The position numbers were made by a program, and so were the translations under genes. Source: Chitinophaga sp. Cy-1792 (GTDB taxonomy: Bacteria > Bacteroidota > Bacteroidia > Chitinophagales > Chitinophagaceae). From it: DNA of 64,000 nucleotides. Below are positions 27,235 to 35,803 of the stretch, in pieces. Position 1 is the first letter of the stretch. Every line of letters starts with the position of its first letter. The stretch lies in contig NZ_VWWO01000002.1 in assembly GCF_011752935.1 (NCBI RefSeq), forward strand, positions 1,984,001 to 2,048,000, given 5' to 3'. The notes beneath the pieces are model-generated. The model had not been told where the DNA came from, ran no database searches, and saw only the letters and a list, made by a program, of their open reading frames with translations.

Positions 27235-27277
27235 AAGAAAAAGCCTTCCGCTAACAATTAGCGGAAGGCTTTTTCTT
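27235..27277. terminator. Strong terminator next to the tRNA-Arg fragment
   Basis: A 20-bp perfect stem (core GCCTTCCGCTAA / TTAGCGGAAGGC with A/T flanks) and a three-base loop CAA. On the minus strand it begins 2 nt after the 3' end of the tRNA-Arg fragment. The other tRNA-Arg genes here have similar hairpins right behind them, so it looks like the original terminator of a tRNA unit. Confidence 0.92.
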
Positions 27278-27279
27278 AT

Positions 27280-27320
27280 GATCGCGTCAGGATTCAAACC
27301 TGAAACCTTCTGATCCGTAG
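27280..27320 (-). pseudogene. 3' fragment of tRNA-Arg(ACG), putative attachment-site remnant
   Basis: These 41 nt equal the 3' part of the tRNA-Arg(ACG) genes at 44.5 and 63 kb, from the start of the anticodon loop (CTACGGA) through the T arm and acceptor strand. One change is seen: acceptor position 70, G to A. The whole 5' half is missing and no promoter precedes it. The break lies exactly at the anticodon loop, a known crossover position for tyrosine recombinases that use tRNA genes. Confidence 0.85.
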
Positions 27321-27360
27321 ACAACAGGAACCAGTAAACAAGTGCTCATGCGGTCATCGG

Positions 27361-29769
27361 TTAGAATTTTAATGCGAGACTTACCAGGAAATTGCCGCGT
27401 TTCTGAGGACGAGCATAAAAGCCATCGCTTACCCAGTATTTTTCCCCTGTAAGGTTATTGCCTTTGATCCCTATGCGATATTGGGGCGTATTGTAGAAAA
27501 TGGTAGCATCAACCGTAGTATAGGATGGTAAAGTAAAGGTATTCGCCGGGTCATAGTATGCATCACCGACATACATAGCACCTGCACCGAATCCCAGTCC
27601 TTTTGCGGCACCTTTCAACAGACTGTAGCTTATCCATACATTGCCAACATTTGCAGGGGCCCCTACTGTACGCTTGCCGATCAGATTAGCTGCAGCCTTC
27701 TTATATTTATTTTCGTTGTAGCCATAACTCGCAATGATATTGAGTCCTGGTAAGGGATTGCCGATAACCTCTACTTCCAGTCCTTTACTTTCCTGCGTTC
27801 CGTCCTGCACTGTAAACACCAAACTATCCTTGATTTCAGGACGGGTGCTGTTACTGATCTGGATATCGTAATAACTGATCGTTGCGGCAAGCTTACTATT
27901 AAGCAGGTCCAGTTTCACCCCTCCCTCCAGCTGATTGGCTTGCTGTGGTTTGAAAGAGGATACGGAACCGTCAGGTTGCACGGTATTTCCTATATTCTTA
28001 AATCCATTCATATAGTTGGCAAATATCGACACCCGTTTTAATACCGGCTGATAAATTAAGCCAAATTTGGGTGACAAGGCTGCCTGGTTGTAATTACCGG
28101 AGGTAACCTTGGTCAGGTTATTACGGCTGCCTTTATTGTCGAAATAATCGGCACGCAGACTGGCCATTACCAGGAAATTATCGGTAAAGTTTAACACATC
28201 GGAGAAGTAAGCACCATAACTGTACTGCCTGGTACTTGTTGCCGGCGAGCTGATCGTTCCGAGCCGGTCATTTACGGTTTCCACACGTACATCGTTGGTG
28301 GCATGTAATGTATTGACAACATCCAGCTGTAACATGTTATATTTTAGATTCCGGTATTGATCCATGAAATCAAACCCAACGACAAGGCGGTTGCGCATAT
28401 TGCCTATTTTAAAGTCACCGTTGAAGTTCTGCTGAAAGTGTTTCCGGCCCAGTTCATCAGGAGCATAAACGCCGATGCTTCTTGCAATAGTTGTATCAGA
28501 TAGCCAGGTAAGGTTGAAATAGTACATATTGTTATACCCTCCCGTTGCCCAGGCATAGTTGGTAGTGGATGTCCATTGATCCGATATTTTATATTCTGCC
28601 TGCAGGAATATATTGTTAGTGAACATTTTAGAAGAAAATGAATTGTCAATCAGGGAACTTTTATAATCCAGTTTCAGTTGATCGTATGATTTGGCATTAA
28701 TACCTGGTGATACAATCCAGGCAGAGCTTGAAGTACCGTTGTACCGCTGCATATCGGCATCCAGGCGGAGTATAAAACGATCATTCACCTGGTAAGATAT
28801 ACTTGGCGCTATGACAATAGTTTGTCCCTGCCCCTGGTCCTGGAAGCTGTTTTCTTTCTGGTAAGCGACGTTTGCACGGAAAAGCAGTGAGTGTTCATTA
28901 TTCAATGGGGTATTAAAATCTGCTGCGATGCGACTCAGGTCGTAACTTCCCTGGGTAAAGGACACTTCCCCGGCTGTTTGTGCAAAAGGTTTTTTGGTAA
29001 TATAGTTGACCAGGCCTCCAAAAGATACCATTGATGCACCAAACAAGGTGGATGAAGGCCCTTTGATGGCTTCTACTCTTTCTACAACGGCCAGATCGAT
29101 GGTGGTGCGGGTGAATGTAGCCATACCATTACGAAGGTTATCATTTGTGACAAATCCCCGGGAAAAGAAGGCTGGAATACCTGCGCCTGTTTTTGCCGGT
29201 GCAGCTCCCGGTACATTACGGAACGATTCGTCCAGGGTCACGGACATTTGTTCGCGAATCAGTTCTTTGTCTACCACACTGTATACCTGAGGATTTTCCA
29301 GATATTTCAGTGGCAGGCGAGCAACGCTATTGCTTTGTTTTTTGGAGGTGATCGTGTACTTATCACCAATTATAGATACTTCATTTAATGCTTTTGAGCT
29401 GGCAGTTAACGTAAAACTTACATCAGCAGTTTCTCCGTCTTTCACTACTACAATCTTTTCCTGCGAAGCCTGGCCCATGAAGGAAATAGCCAGTTTGTAG
29501 GTACCAGCGGTCAGGTTATTAAAAGAAAACGAACCATCTTTTTTCACCGGTACAACTTTTTGATTATCTAATACAACAGTGGCAAATTCCGCCGGCTGTC
29601 CATCACTGGTTGTAACCTTTCCTCTGATACCTCCTTCCCCTCTATAGGTGGCAGTTTCTATGTTATTCAATACAAAGGGACGGGCCATCGCATGTTGACA
29701 GACCACATTCAGTTGAAAAATTATCAAAGACGCTGCAATTCTGCAGTGGTGACGCAATAAGATTTTCAT
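27361..29769 (-). CDS. TonB-dependent siderophore receptor
   Basis: An 802-residue outer-membrane receptor from the ATG at 29769, with a signal peptide (MKILLRHHCRIAASLIIFQL). A carboxypeptidase-regulatory-like domain comes first (about residues 45-130), then the TonB plug (VDKELIREQMSVTLDESFRN, VERVEAIKGPSSTLFGA) of the FhuA/FoxA-type siderophore receptor family. A 22-strand barrel ends in Phe (FLVSLALKF). It is divergent from the siderophore biosynthesis operon and is the natural uptake route for its product. Both upstream regions contain the same 10-bp GAATAATTTT element. Confidence 0.92.
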   Translation of the reverse strand: MKILLRHHCRIAASLIIFQLNVVCQHAMARPFVLNNIETATYRGEGGIRGKVTTSDGQPAEFATVVLDNQKVVPVKKDGSFSFNNLTAGTYKLAISFMGQASQEKIVVVKDGETADVSFTLTASSKALNEVSIIGDKYTITSKKQSNSVARLPLKYLENPQVYSVVDKELIREQMSVTLDESFRNVPGAAPAKTGAGIPAFFSRGFVTNDNLRNGMATFTRTTIDLAVVERVEAIKGPSSTLFGASMVSFGGLVNYITKKPFAQTAGEVSFTQGSYDLSRIAADFNTPLNNEHSLLFRANVAYQKENSFQDQGQGQTIVIAPSISYQVNDRFILRLDADMQRYNGTSSSAWIVSPGINAKSYDQLKLDYKSSLIDNSFSSKMFTNNIFLQAEYKISDQWTSTTNYAWATGGYNNMYYFNLTWLSDTTIARSIGVYAPDELGRKHFQQNFNGDFKIGNMRNRLVVGFDFMDQYRNLKYNMLQLDVVNTLHATNDVRVETVNDRLGTISSPATSTRQYSYGAYFSDVLNFTDNFLVMASLRADYFDNKGSRNNLTKVTSGNYNQAALSPKFGLIYQPVLKRVSIFANYMNGFKNIGNTVQPDGSVSSFKPQQANQLEGGVKLDLLNSKLAATISYYDIQISNSTRPEIKDSLVFTVQDGTQESKGLEVEVIGNPLPGLNIIASYGYNENKYKKAAANLIGKRTVGAPANVGNVWISYSLLKGAAKGLGFGAGAMYVGDAYYDPANTFTLPSYTTVDATIFYNTPQYRIGIKGNNLTGEKYWVSDGFYARPQKRGNFLVSLALKF

Positions 29770-29940
29770 AGCTGGGGTAATCATTTTTTGTGGCTGCAAG
29801 ATAGTACAGTCATTAGTAGGTGCTTTGTCCAAAGCGGAAAATTATTCCACTGCAAAACTTGTTTTCTATTCTTTTCAAATGAAGCATCACAGGACGTTTC
29901 AGGAAAAAAAGCGCAGCATCGGTTTTTTTTCCCGTTTCGA

Positions 29941-29977
29941 TTTGCCCAATGTTTTCCGATAGAATAATTTTGTTATC
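29941..29977 (+). promoter_or_regulatory. Promoter of the siderophore operon with overlapping Fur-like box
   Basis: A TTTG at 29941-29944, a 20-nt spacer and TAATTTTG at 29965-29972 match the Bacteroidota promoter consensus TTTG-N19/21-TAnnTTTG. The -7 element lies inside the imperfect palindrome GATAGAATAATTTTGTTATC (29958-29977, 7 of 10 pairs symmetrical), which has the GATA...TATC ends of a Fur box. Repression by iron would fit. A second palindrome (GTACATATTTGTAC, 29994-30007) lies just downstream. The leader to the first start codon is about 150 nt, with no other recognisable element in the 356-bp gap. Confidence 0.6.
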
Positions 29978-30125
29978 ACCAGGATGTATCTACGTACATA
30001 TTTGTACAATCACCCCCCCTGCATCCTGTGTTTACTATTTAGCATCTGACATGAAGCCCGGAAAAGCCAACGCTTTTATATGATGAGCATAAACCCTTTT
30101 CAAACAGAAAACCCAAAAATCCCTC

Positions 30126-31262
30126 ATGGAAAAACAAATTTTCGCCCAGGAAAACACCCTGAAAAGAGACTGGTTTTCTCCTGAAAACCCTCCCTTGAAT
30201 CCTGCCATAGTGATAATTACAGCTATCGAACGGCTGGAGCTTGAACGTATTGGCAGAAGCCTTAGAAAACAATATGGCAGTTATGAAAGTCCGGAATACA
30301 TCGATTCGCTGCACCTGAATGCCTATAAGATACTGCCGGAAAGTATTGCCAGAGCATTAATGCGTATGGGGACCGATTTTTCAGCTTCACAATATGGTGC
30401 TGTCGTATTCAGAGGACTAATCGATGTCGACCAGGAAGCACTTGGCCCCACACCTTCCAGCTGGCAGGAGATCGACAAGGGAAAAATCATGGAATATGGT
30501 TTTATTTGTTCCCTCCTTCACGGTGCAGTACCATCCAAACCGGTGGAATACTATGTACAGCGAAAAGGTGGAGGACTGATGCATGCCATTATTCCTGATA
30601 TAAACATGGCTTATTCGCAAACAGGTTCCGGTTCAAAGACAGAACTGTTCGTACATACAGAAGATGCATTTCTCTTTAATGCAGCAGATTTTCTGTCCTT
30701 CCTTTTCCTGCGCAACGACGAAAAAGTTCCATCCATGCTTTACTCGATCCGATCGCACGGCAAACCGGGCGAAGCGATGAAACCTTTGTTTGAAGAGGTT
30801 TTCAAGTGCCCCAAGGACGCCAACTTCAGCCAGCAGGACGCAACCGGTGATGCACCTCATGCCAGTATCCTCTATGGCAACCCCGAAGCCCCTTTTATCC
30901 GCTTTGATGCAGCGGAACAAATCTTCAACGAAGATGCAGGCCAGAGCCCCGAAGCCCTCGAACACCTGCAAAAGTTCTGGAATGAAGCACAGGGACTCAT
31001 CTATGATGAATTCATTCCTGAGGCAGGCGACCTGATTTTTGTCAATAACCACTTATGTGCACATGGCCGTAATGCATTTACCGCAGGGTTTAAACAGGAA
31101 GGAGACCAGCTGGTACCATGCGAAAGAAGGATGATGCTACGCATGATGAGTAAAACGAGTCTCATTCATATTCAACCAGTGGCCCATCCGCAGAATCCTT
31201 ACCTGGTGATGGAAGAACATTACGGGAAAATATACCCCGCCACCATTTCCTCTACATTATAA
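30126..31262 (+). CDS. Fe(II)/2-oxoglutarate oxygenase, probable free L-lysine C-hydroxylase
   Basis: A 378-residue member of the clavaminate-synthase-like (TauD superfamily) oxygenases. The iron ligands are His177 and Glu179 in FVHTEDAF and His313 in LCAHGRNAF; an Arg-rich segment follows (CERRMMLRMM, near 335) for 2-oxoglutarate. It resembles the KDO lysine hydroxylases of Chitinophaga and Flavobacterium, which I recall as acting at lysine C4. The arginine hydroxylases VioC/OrfP are more distant relatives. As first gene of the operon, with a PLP decarboxylase two genes on, it probably feeds a hydroxylated diamine into the siderophore. Regiochemistry (C3, C4 or C5) cannot be read from sequence. 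Confidence 0.78.
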   Translation: MEKQIFAQENTLKRDWFSPENPPLNPAIVIITAIERLELERIGRSLRKQYGSYESPEYIDSLHLNAYKILPESIARALMRMGTDFSASQYGAVVFRGLIDVDQEALGPTPSSWQEIDKGKIMEYGFICSLLHGAVPSKPVEYYVQRKGGGLMHAIIPDINMAYSQTGSGSKTELFVHTEDAFLFNAADFLSFLFLRNDEKVPSMLYSIRSHGKPGEAMKPLFEEVFKCPKDANFSQQDATGDAPHASILYGNPEAPFIRFDAAEQIFNEDAGQSPEALEHLQKFWNEAQGLIYDEFIPEAGDLIFVNNHLCAHGRNAFTAGFKQEGDQLVPCERRMMLRMMSKTSLIHIQPVAHPQNPYLVMEEHYGKIYPATISSTL

Positions 31263-31274
31263 TCATCAGCCCTC

Positions 31275-32426
31275 ATGTCGGACACCAAATTGACACAGGT
31301 AGACACTACCTTGTTCACCCTTCGTGCGCTCCAAATGGAGCAAGACATCCCCATTATCCATGATTGGGTAAACAGGGAATATGCCCGATACTGGCAAATG
31401 CAGCATACTTCTACCGAAGATGTAAAGGCAGTATATACGGCCATTACACAGACAAAAGGTACCCAGGTACTGATGGGCTTTTATGCCGGACATCCAGCCT
31501 TCCTGCTGGAATGCTATTGGGTAAATGAGGATCCGCTTAGTAATTATTACGATGCCATGCCCGGGGATTTGGGTTTCCACATCCTTGTCGCCCCCGCTGA
31601 AAAGCCTATCCACAATTTTACATGGAACGTTTTTTCCGTCATCATCGAATATATGCTATCTGAGCCTGCCGTACACCGGCTAGTAGTAGAGCCGGATGTA
31701 CGAAATGAGAAGATCCATATCCTCAACAAACGAGCAGGATTTGAATACCAAAAGATCATTTCCCTACCACAGAAAGATGCTTATCTCGGCTTCTGCACAC
31801 GCGAGCAATATAATGCTGCAAAAAGTGCCGGCAGCTCCATTATCCCGCAGCTTTTTAGCCGTCAGGTAACCCAGATGGGCCACTTTTCATTCAGGCCACT
31901 GCAACTGGATACAGACATCTTCCTCATTCATAACTGGGTAAACCGGGAATATGCAAAATACTGGCAAATGCAACATACCAGTATTGAACAGGTAAAGCAC
32001 ACATATACTTCCATCATCCAGTCCAAACACGCACAGGCTTTCCTAGGTTTCTGCAATAACGTACCTGCCTTTCTCTGGGAAAGTTATTACGCCGCAAATG
32101 ATCCGATCGGAAAATATTACGATGTGCAGGAAGGTGACTACGGACTGCATTTGCTGGTAGCACCACCAGACCGGGTAATTCATGGCTACACCTTACAAAT
32201 CCTTCACACTATTATGCAATACATGCTGATGAACGATGCGGTAAAAAGAGTGATTGTGGAGCCAGACATCAGAAATGAAAAGATGCATGTACTTACTCAA
32301 AAGGTCGGTTTTGCATACACGAGGGAACTACAGCTCCCTCACAAAAAGGCTTACCTCGCATTTTGTACCCGCGAACAATATGCCGCCACTTTGCCAGCAG
32401 CAACATTACTCACACAAAAAAATTAA
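31275..32426 (+). CDS. Tandem-duplicated GNAT acyltransferase for hydroxamate formation
   Basis: A 383-residue protein made of two homologous GNAT domains of the AlcB/IucB/RhbD type (Acetyltransf_8): about residues 10-190 and 205-375. The halves share VNREYA-YWQMQHTS, a mid motif ending in LVAP, and the acceptor-side motif EPD-RNEK with GF and FCTREQY, and seem more than half identical. The family transfers acetyl or succinyl from CoA onto an N-hydroxy amine. Both halves keep the same conserved His and Asp/Glu positions, so both may be active. It starts 12 bp after the oxygenase and 6 bp before the decarboxylase: a tight operon. Confidence 0.85.
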   Translation: MSDTKLTQVDTTLFTLRALQMEQDIPIIHDWVNREYARYWQMQHTSTEDVKAVYTAITQTKGTQVLMGFYAGHPAFLLECYWVNEDPLSNYYDAMPGDLGFHILVAPAEKPIHNFTWNVFSVIIEYMLSEPAVHRLVVEPDVRNEKIHILNKRAGFEYQKIISLPQKDAYLGFCTREQYNAAKSAGSSIIPQLFSRQVTQMGHFSFRPLQLDTDIFLIHNWVNREYAKYWQMQHTSIEQVKHTYTSIIQSKHAQAFLGFCNNVPAFLWESYYAANDPIGKYYDVQEGDYGLHLLVAPPDRVIHGYTLQILHTIMQYMLMNDAVKRVIVEPDIRNEKMHVLTQKVGFAYTRELQLPHKKAYLAFCTREQYAATLPAATLLTQKN

Positions 32427-32432
32427 ACCGAG

Positions 32433-33947
32433 ATGAACGATATCACACTACCAGCGATTGCTGTTCCTTCAAAAGAAATTTTTCACGAAAACACCGCAGC
32501 TGAGTATAATTTTGCCATCGATGCAGCAAAGGAGCTGATCAATACTTTTCTTGAAAAGAACCGTACACCCTTCAGCGGTATCACTCCTGGTCAGCTCAGA
32601 CAGCTATTCAGTCAGGTTGATTTTGACACACCGCTTGCTGACTATAAGGAACTTTTCCTGGAAGTGGAAAGGCTGTATGTTAACCATGCCACCGCGTTTC
32701 ATTTGCCCAACTATATCGCCCACCTTAACTGCCCGGTAGTCATTCCGGCATTGGCTGCGGAAGTGCTGATCGCTGCCATTAATTCTTCGCAGGACACCTG
32801 GGACCAAAGCGCAGGAGGCACGCTTATGGAGCAAAAATTAATATCCTGGACCTGCAACGAAATTGGTTTCAGTACAGCATCCGATGGCGTTTTCACGGCA
32901 GGCGGTTCTCAGAGTAACCTGATGGGATTGCTTCTTGCAAGAGATTATTTCTCCAGAGAAAAGTTAGGACATAACATCAGAAAACATGGCCTCCCGGAAA
33001 GTGCGTCCCGCTTCAGGATCTTCGTATCTGAAATGACCCATTTCAGCATACAGAATACCGTCTCGCTGATGGGACTCGGGGAGCGATCACTTGTTAAGGT
33101 AAAGACAGATGAAGGCTTCCGCATGAGGGCTGATTCCTTAGAGGAAGCCATAGAAAAAGAACTGGAGCAAGGCAATCTGCCAATTGCAGTAATAGCGACC
33201 GCCGGAACAACAGACTTCGGCAATATCGACCCACTCGGTGCGATAGGGAAAATAGCAGCAAAACATAGCCTGTGGATGCATGTTGACGCTGCCTATGGAT
33301 GTGGCTTGCTACTTAGCAGCAAATACCGCCACCGGCTTAATGGCATAACATTCGCCAATTCCGTTACCACTGATTATCATAAAGCTTTCTTTCAGCCAAT
33401 CAGTAGCAGCGCTTTGCTGGTAAAGGATAAAAAATACCTGGACCTTATTACCCATCATGCCGACTATCTTAACCCACAGGAAAATATTTTTGAAGGCCTG
33501 AACCAGATTAATAAAACCATTACGCAAAGCACACGCCGCTTCGATGCGCTGAAACTTTGGTGCACACTTCGACTAATGGGTAAACAGAAACTGGGAGCCT
33601 GTATCGATGCAATTATTGATACAACCGAACAGGCAGCAGATATCCTTGAAAAAGATCCCGACTTCGAATTACTCACACATTCCGATATCAGTGCGTTGGT
33701 ATTCCGTTACCACCCTGCAGAAGTGAAGGACGATATATTTTCCGACAAGTTGAATCAGTATATCAAAAAAGAGATGTTCCAGGAAGGAAAAGCTATCGTG
33801 GCAGGCACCAGGGTCAACGATGCCTTCTACCTCAAATTCACCTTACTTAATCCGCTCACCACCAGCAACGATATAAGGAACATTATCGGTATCATCAAAA
33901 AACATGGTGCCGCATTTCTGCAACCACAACTTTCACCAGCCCTATAA
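32433..33947 (+). CDS. PLP-dependent group II decarboxylase, probable (hydroxy)lysine decarboxylase
   Basis: A 504-residue enzyme of the DesA / diaminobutyrate-decarboxylase type. The PLP lysine is Lys317 in TTDYHKAFFQPISSSALL; ATAGTTDFGNIDPL and WMHVDAAYGCG (the Asp that binds the pyridine nitrogen) are in place. The N-terminal part contains HLNCPVVIPALAAEVLIAAI as in DesA. In desferrioxamine and bisucaberin synthesis this enzyme makes cadaverine from lysine. Here, behind a lysine C-hydroxylase, the likely substrate is hydroxylysine, giving a hydroxycadaverine (1,5-diaminopentan-3-ol if C4 is the site). Confidence 0.85.
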   Translation: MNDITLPAIAVPSKEIFHENTAAEYNFAIDAAKELINTFLEKNRTPFSGITPGQLRQLFSQVDFDTPLADYKELFLEVERLYVNHATAFHLPNYIAHLNCPVVIPALAAEVLIAAINSSQDTWDQSAGGTLMEQKLISWTCNEIGFSTASDGVFTAGGSQSNLMGLLLARDYFSREKLGHNIRKHGLPESASRFRIFVSEMTHFSIQNTVSLMGLGERSLVKVKTDEGFRMRADSLEEAIEKELEQGNLPIAVIATAGTTDFGNIDPLGAIGKIAAKHSLWMHVDAAYGCGLLLSSKYRHRLNGITFANSVTTDYHKAFFQPISSSALLVKDKKYLDLITHHADYLNPQENIFEGLNQINKTITQSTRRFDALKLWCTLRLMGKQKLGACIDAIIDTTEQAADILEKDPDFELLTHSDISALVFRYHPAEVKDDIFSDKLNQYIKKEMFQEGKAIVAGTRVNDAFYLKFTLLNPLTTSNDIRNIIGIIKKHGAAFLQPQLSPAL

Positions 33948-33958
33948 ACTATCAGATC

Positions 33959-35803
33959 ATGAATAAACCTCCCGTTAATATTAGTCCGCAACAGGCTGCA
34001 GCACATCTCACACCAGCGGTCTGGAAAAAAGTTAACCTGTTGCATGTCCGTAAAATAATCAGCGAATTTGCACATGAGTTACTGATTGTACCTCAGTTGA
34101 AAGAAACGGTAAATGCCTGGGGACACTATATACTTTCCGCCGATGATCCGGCTATTGAATATCATTTCCGGGCAAAAGTGCTGAAACTGGACCATTGGCA
34201 TATCGACATTACTTCTCTCTGTAAATATATAAATGGCGAACAGTCTGAGATTGACTCTCTCCGCTTTATTATTGAGTTCAAAACAAAGATCAATATCAGT
34301 GAAGCGGTACTACCAGTATACCTGGAAGAAATCAGCAGTACACTTTATAGTAGCGCATACCACCATACCTATAACACATTGACTTCTGAAACGCTGGCCA
34401 TTTCAGACTATCAGGTAATAGAACAGGCTATGATGGCCGGTCACCCCTGCTTTATCGCCAACAATGGCCGCATCGGATTCGACGCTACAGACTATCGCAG
34501 GTTTGCCCCTGAATCGGCAGACCCGTTCCCGCTGCTCTGGGTAGCCGCACATAAGGAAAGAACTGGTTATACCGGCGGAACAGCACTACCATATGATCAG
34601 CTGATCGCCGAAGAACTGGACACCGACACGCTGGCGCAGTTCTTTCAAATACTGGACAACCTGCAGCTCGATCGCAACGACTATTATTTCATTCCTGTTC
34701 ATCCCTGGCAATGGTTTAACAAACTCGCCATTATTTTTGCCAACGATTTGTCCAGCGGGCAACTCGTATACCTGGGCCCGGCGAAAGACAAATATATTCC
34801 GCAACAATCCATCCGCACTTTCTATAACATAACCTCTCCTCAACGGCGATATACCAAAACCTCTTTGTCTATACTCAATATGGGCTTTATGCGCGGCCTG
34901 CATGCCAGCTTTGTACTCACCGCCCCTCCTATTTGCGAATGGGTCAACAATATTGTGGAGAGCGACGATTTTCTGCGTGAGAAAGGATTCGTGCTATTGC
35001 AGGAAGTAGCCGCCGTTGGCTATACCAATCCACATTATGCCAGTATCATCAGAGATGACAACTCATCGTATAACGGCATGCTGTCCGCCCTCTGGCGGGA
35101 AAGTCCCCGGCAGAGGCTTAAGCCCGGGCAAAGACTGATGACAATGGCAGCACTGCTACATGTGGATACCTTCGGCAATGCATTACTGCCTTCGCTGATC
35201 AAGGCTTCAGGCATGAGCACCACTGCCTGGCTGAAACAGTACCTCGATTGCTATCTAACCCCGTTATTGCATTGTTACTATTATCACGATATGCGCTTTA
35301 TGCCGCATGGAGAGAATGTCATCCTTATTATTGAAAACAATGTACCAGCGGGGGTTATTATGAAAGATATCGCGGAAGAAATAGCCGTGCTTAATCCTGA
35401 CCTTCCTATGCCGGAAAATGTCAGACAGATTTACATGAAAGTGGCAGACCACCTGAAAATTCTATCCATCTTCACACAGGCATTTGATTGCTTTTTCCGT
35501 TTTCTGCAGGAGATTCTTGTGGAACATGCCGCCTACCCGGAAACGCAATTCTGGGGACTGGTAGCCGATTGTGTTACCACTTACCAGCAACGGTTCCCGC
35601 AATTACAGGAGAAATATGAAAAAATAGATCTCTTCGCTCCTGAGATTATAAAAACCTGTCTGAACAGGTTACAGATACGTAACAACCGAAAGATGGTTGA
35701 CCACATGTATGATCCGTTTAAAAGCCAGCAATTTGCCGGTACACTTCAAAATCCGCTGGCAGCATTCAGTCCGCAACCAGTAACTTCAATTGATCAACAA
35801 TGA
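33959..35803 (+). CDS. NIS siderophore synthetase (IucA/IucC family), first copy
   Basis: A 614-residue ATP-dependent amide-forming synthetase. Conserved stretches: AGHPCFIANNGRIGFDATD (about 160-180), YFIPVHPWQWFN (about 242), PQQSIRTFYN (about 282), LLQEVAAVGYTNP, and the C-terminal FMPHGENVILIIENN (about 440) of the FhuF-like part. It looks most like the DesD/AlcC branch, which joins and cyclises N-hydroxy-N-acyl diamines through an adenylate. Its stop overlaps the start of the second copy (ATGA), so the two are translationally coupled and probably work as a pair. Confidence 0.9.
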   Translation: MNKPPVNISPQQAAAHLTPAVWKKVNLLHVRKIISEFAHELLIVPQLKETVNAWGHYILSADDPAIEYHFRAKVLKLDHWHIDITSLCKYINGEQSEIDSLRFIIEFKTKINISEAVLPVYLEEISSTLYSSAYHHTYNTLTSETLAISDYQVIEQAMMAGHPCFIANNGRIGFDATDYRRFAPESADPFPLLWVAAHKERTGYTGGTALPYDQLIAEELDTDTLAQFFQILDNLQLDRNDYYFIPVHPWQWFNKLAIIFANDLSSGQLVYLGPAKDKYIPQQSIRTFYNITSPQRRYTKTSLSILNMGFMRGLHASFVLTAPPICEWVNNIVESDDFLREKGFVLLQEVAAVGYTNPHYASIIRDDNSSYNGMLSALWRESPRQRLKPGQRLMTMAALLHVDTFGNALLPSLIKASGMSTTAWLKQYLDCYLTPLLHCYYYHDMRFMPHGENVILIIENNVPAGVIMKDIAEEIAVLNPDLPMPENVRQIYMKVADHLKILSIFTQAFDCFFRFLQEILVEHAAYPETQFWGLVADCVTTYQQRFPQLQEKYEKIDLFAPEIIKTCLNRLQIRNNRKMVDHMYDPFKSQQFAGTLQNPLAAFSPQPVTSIDQQ

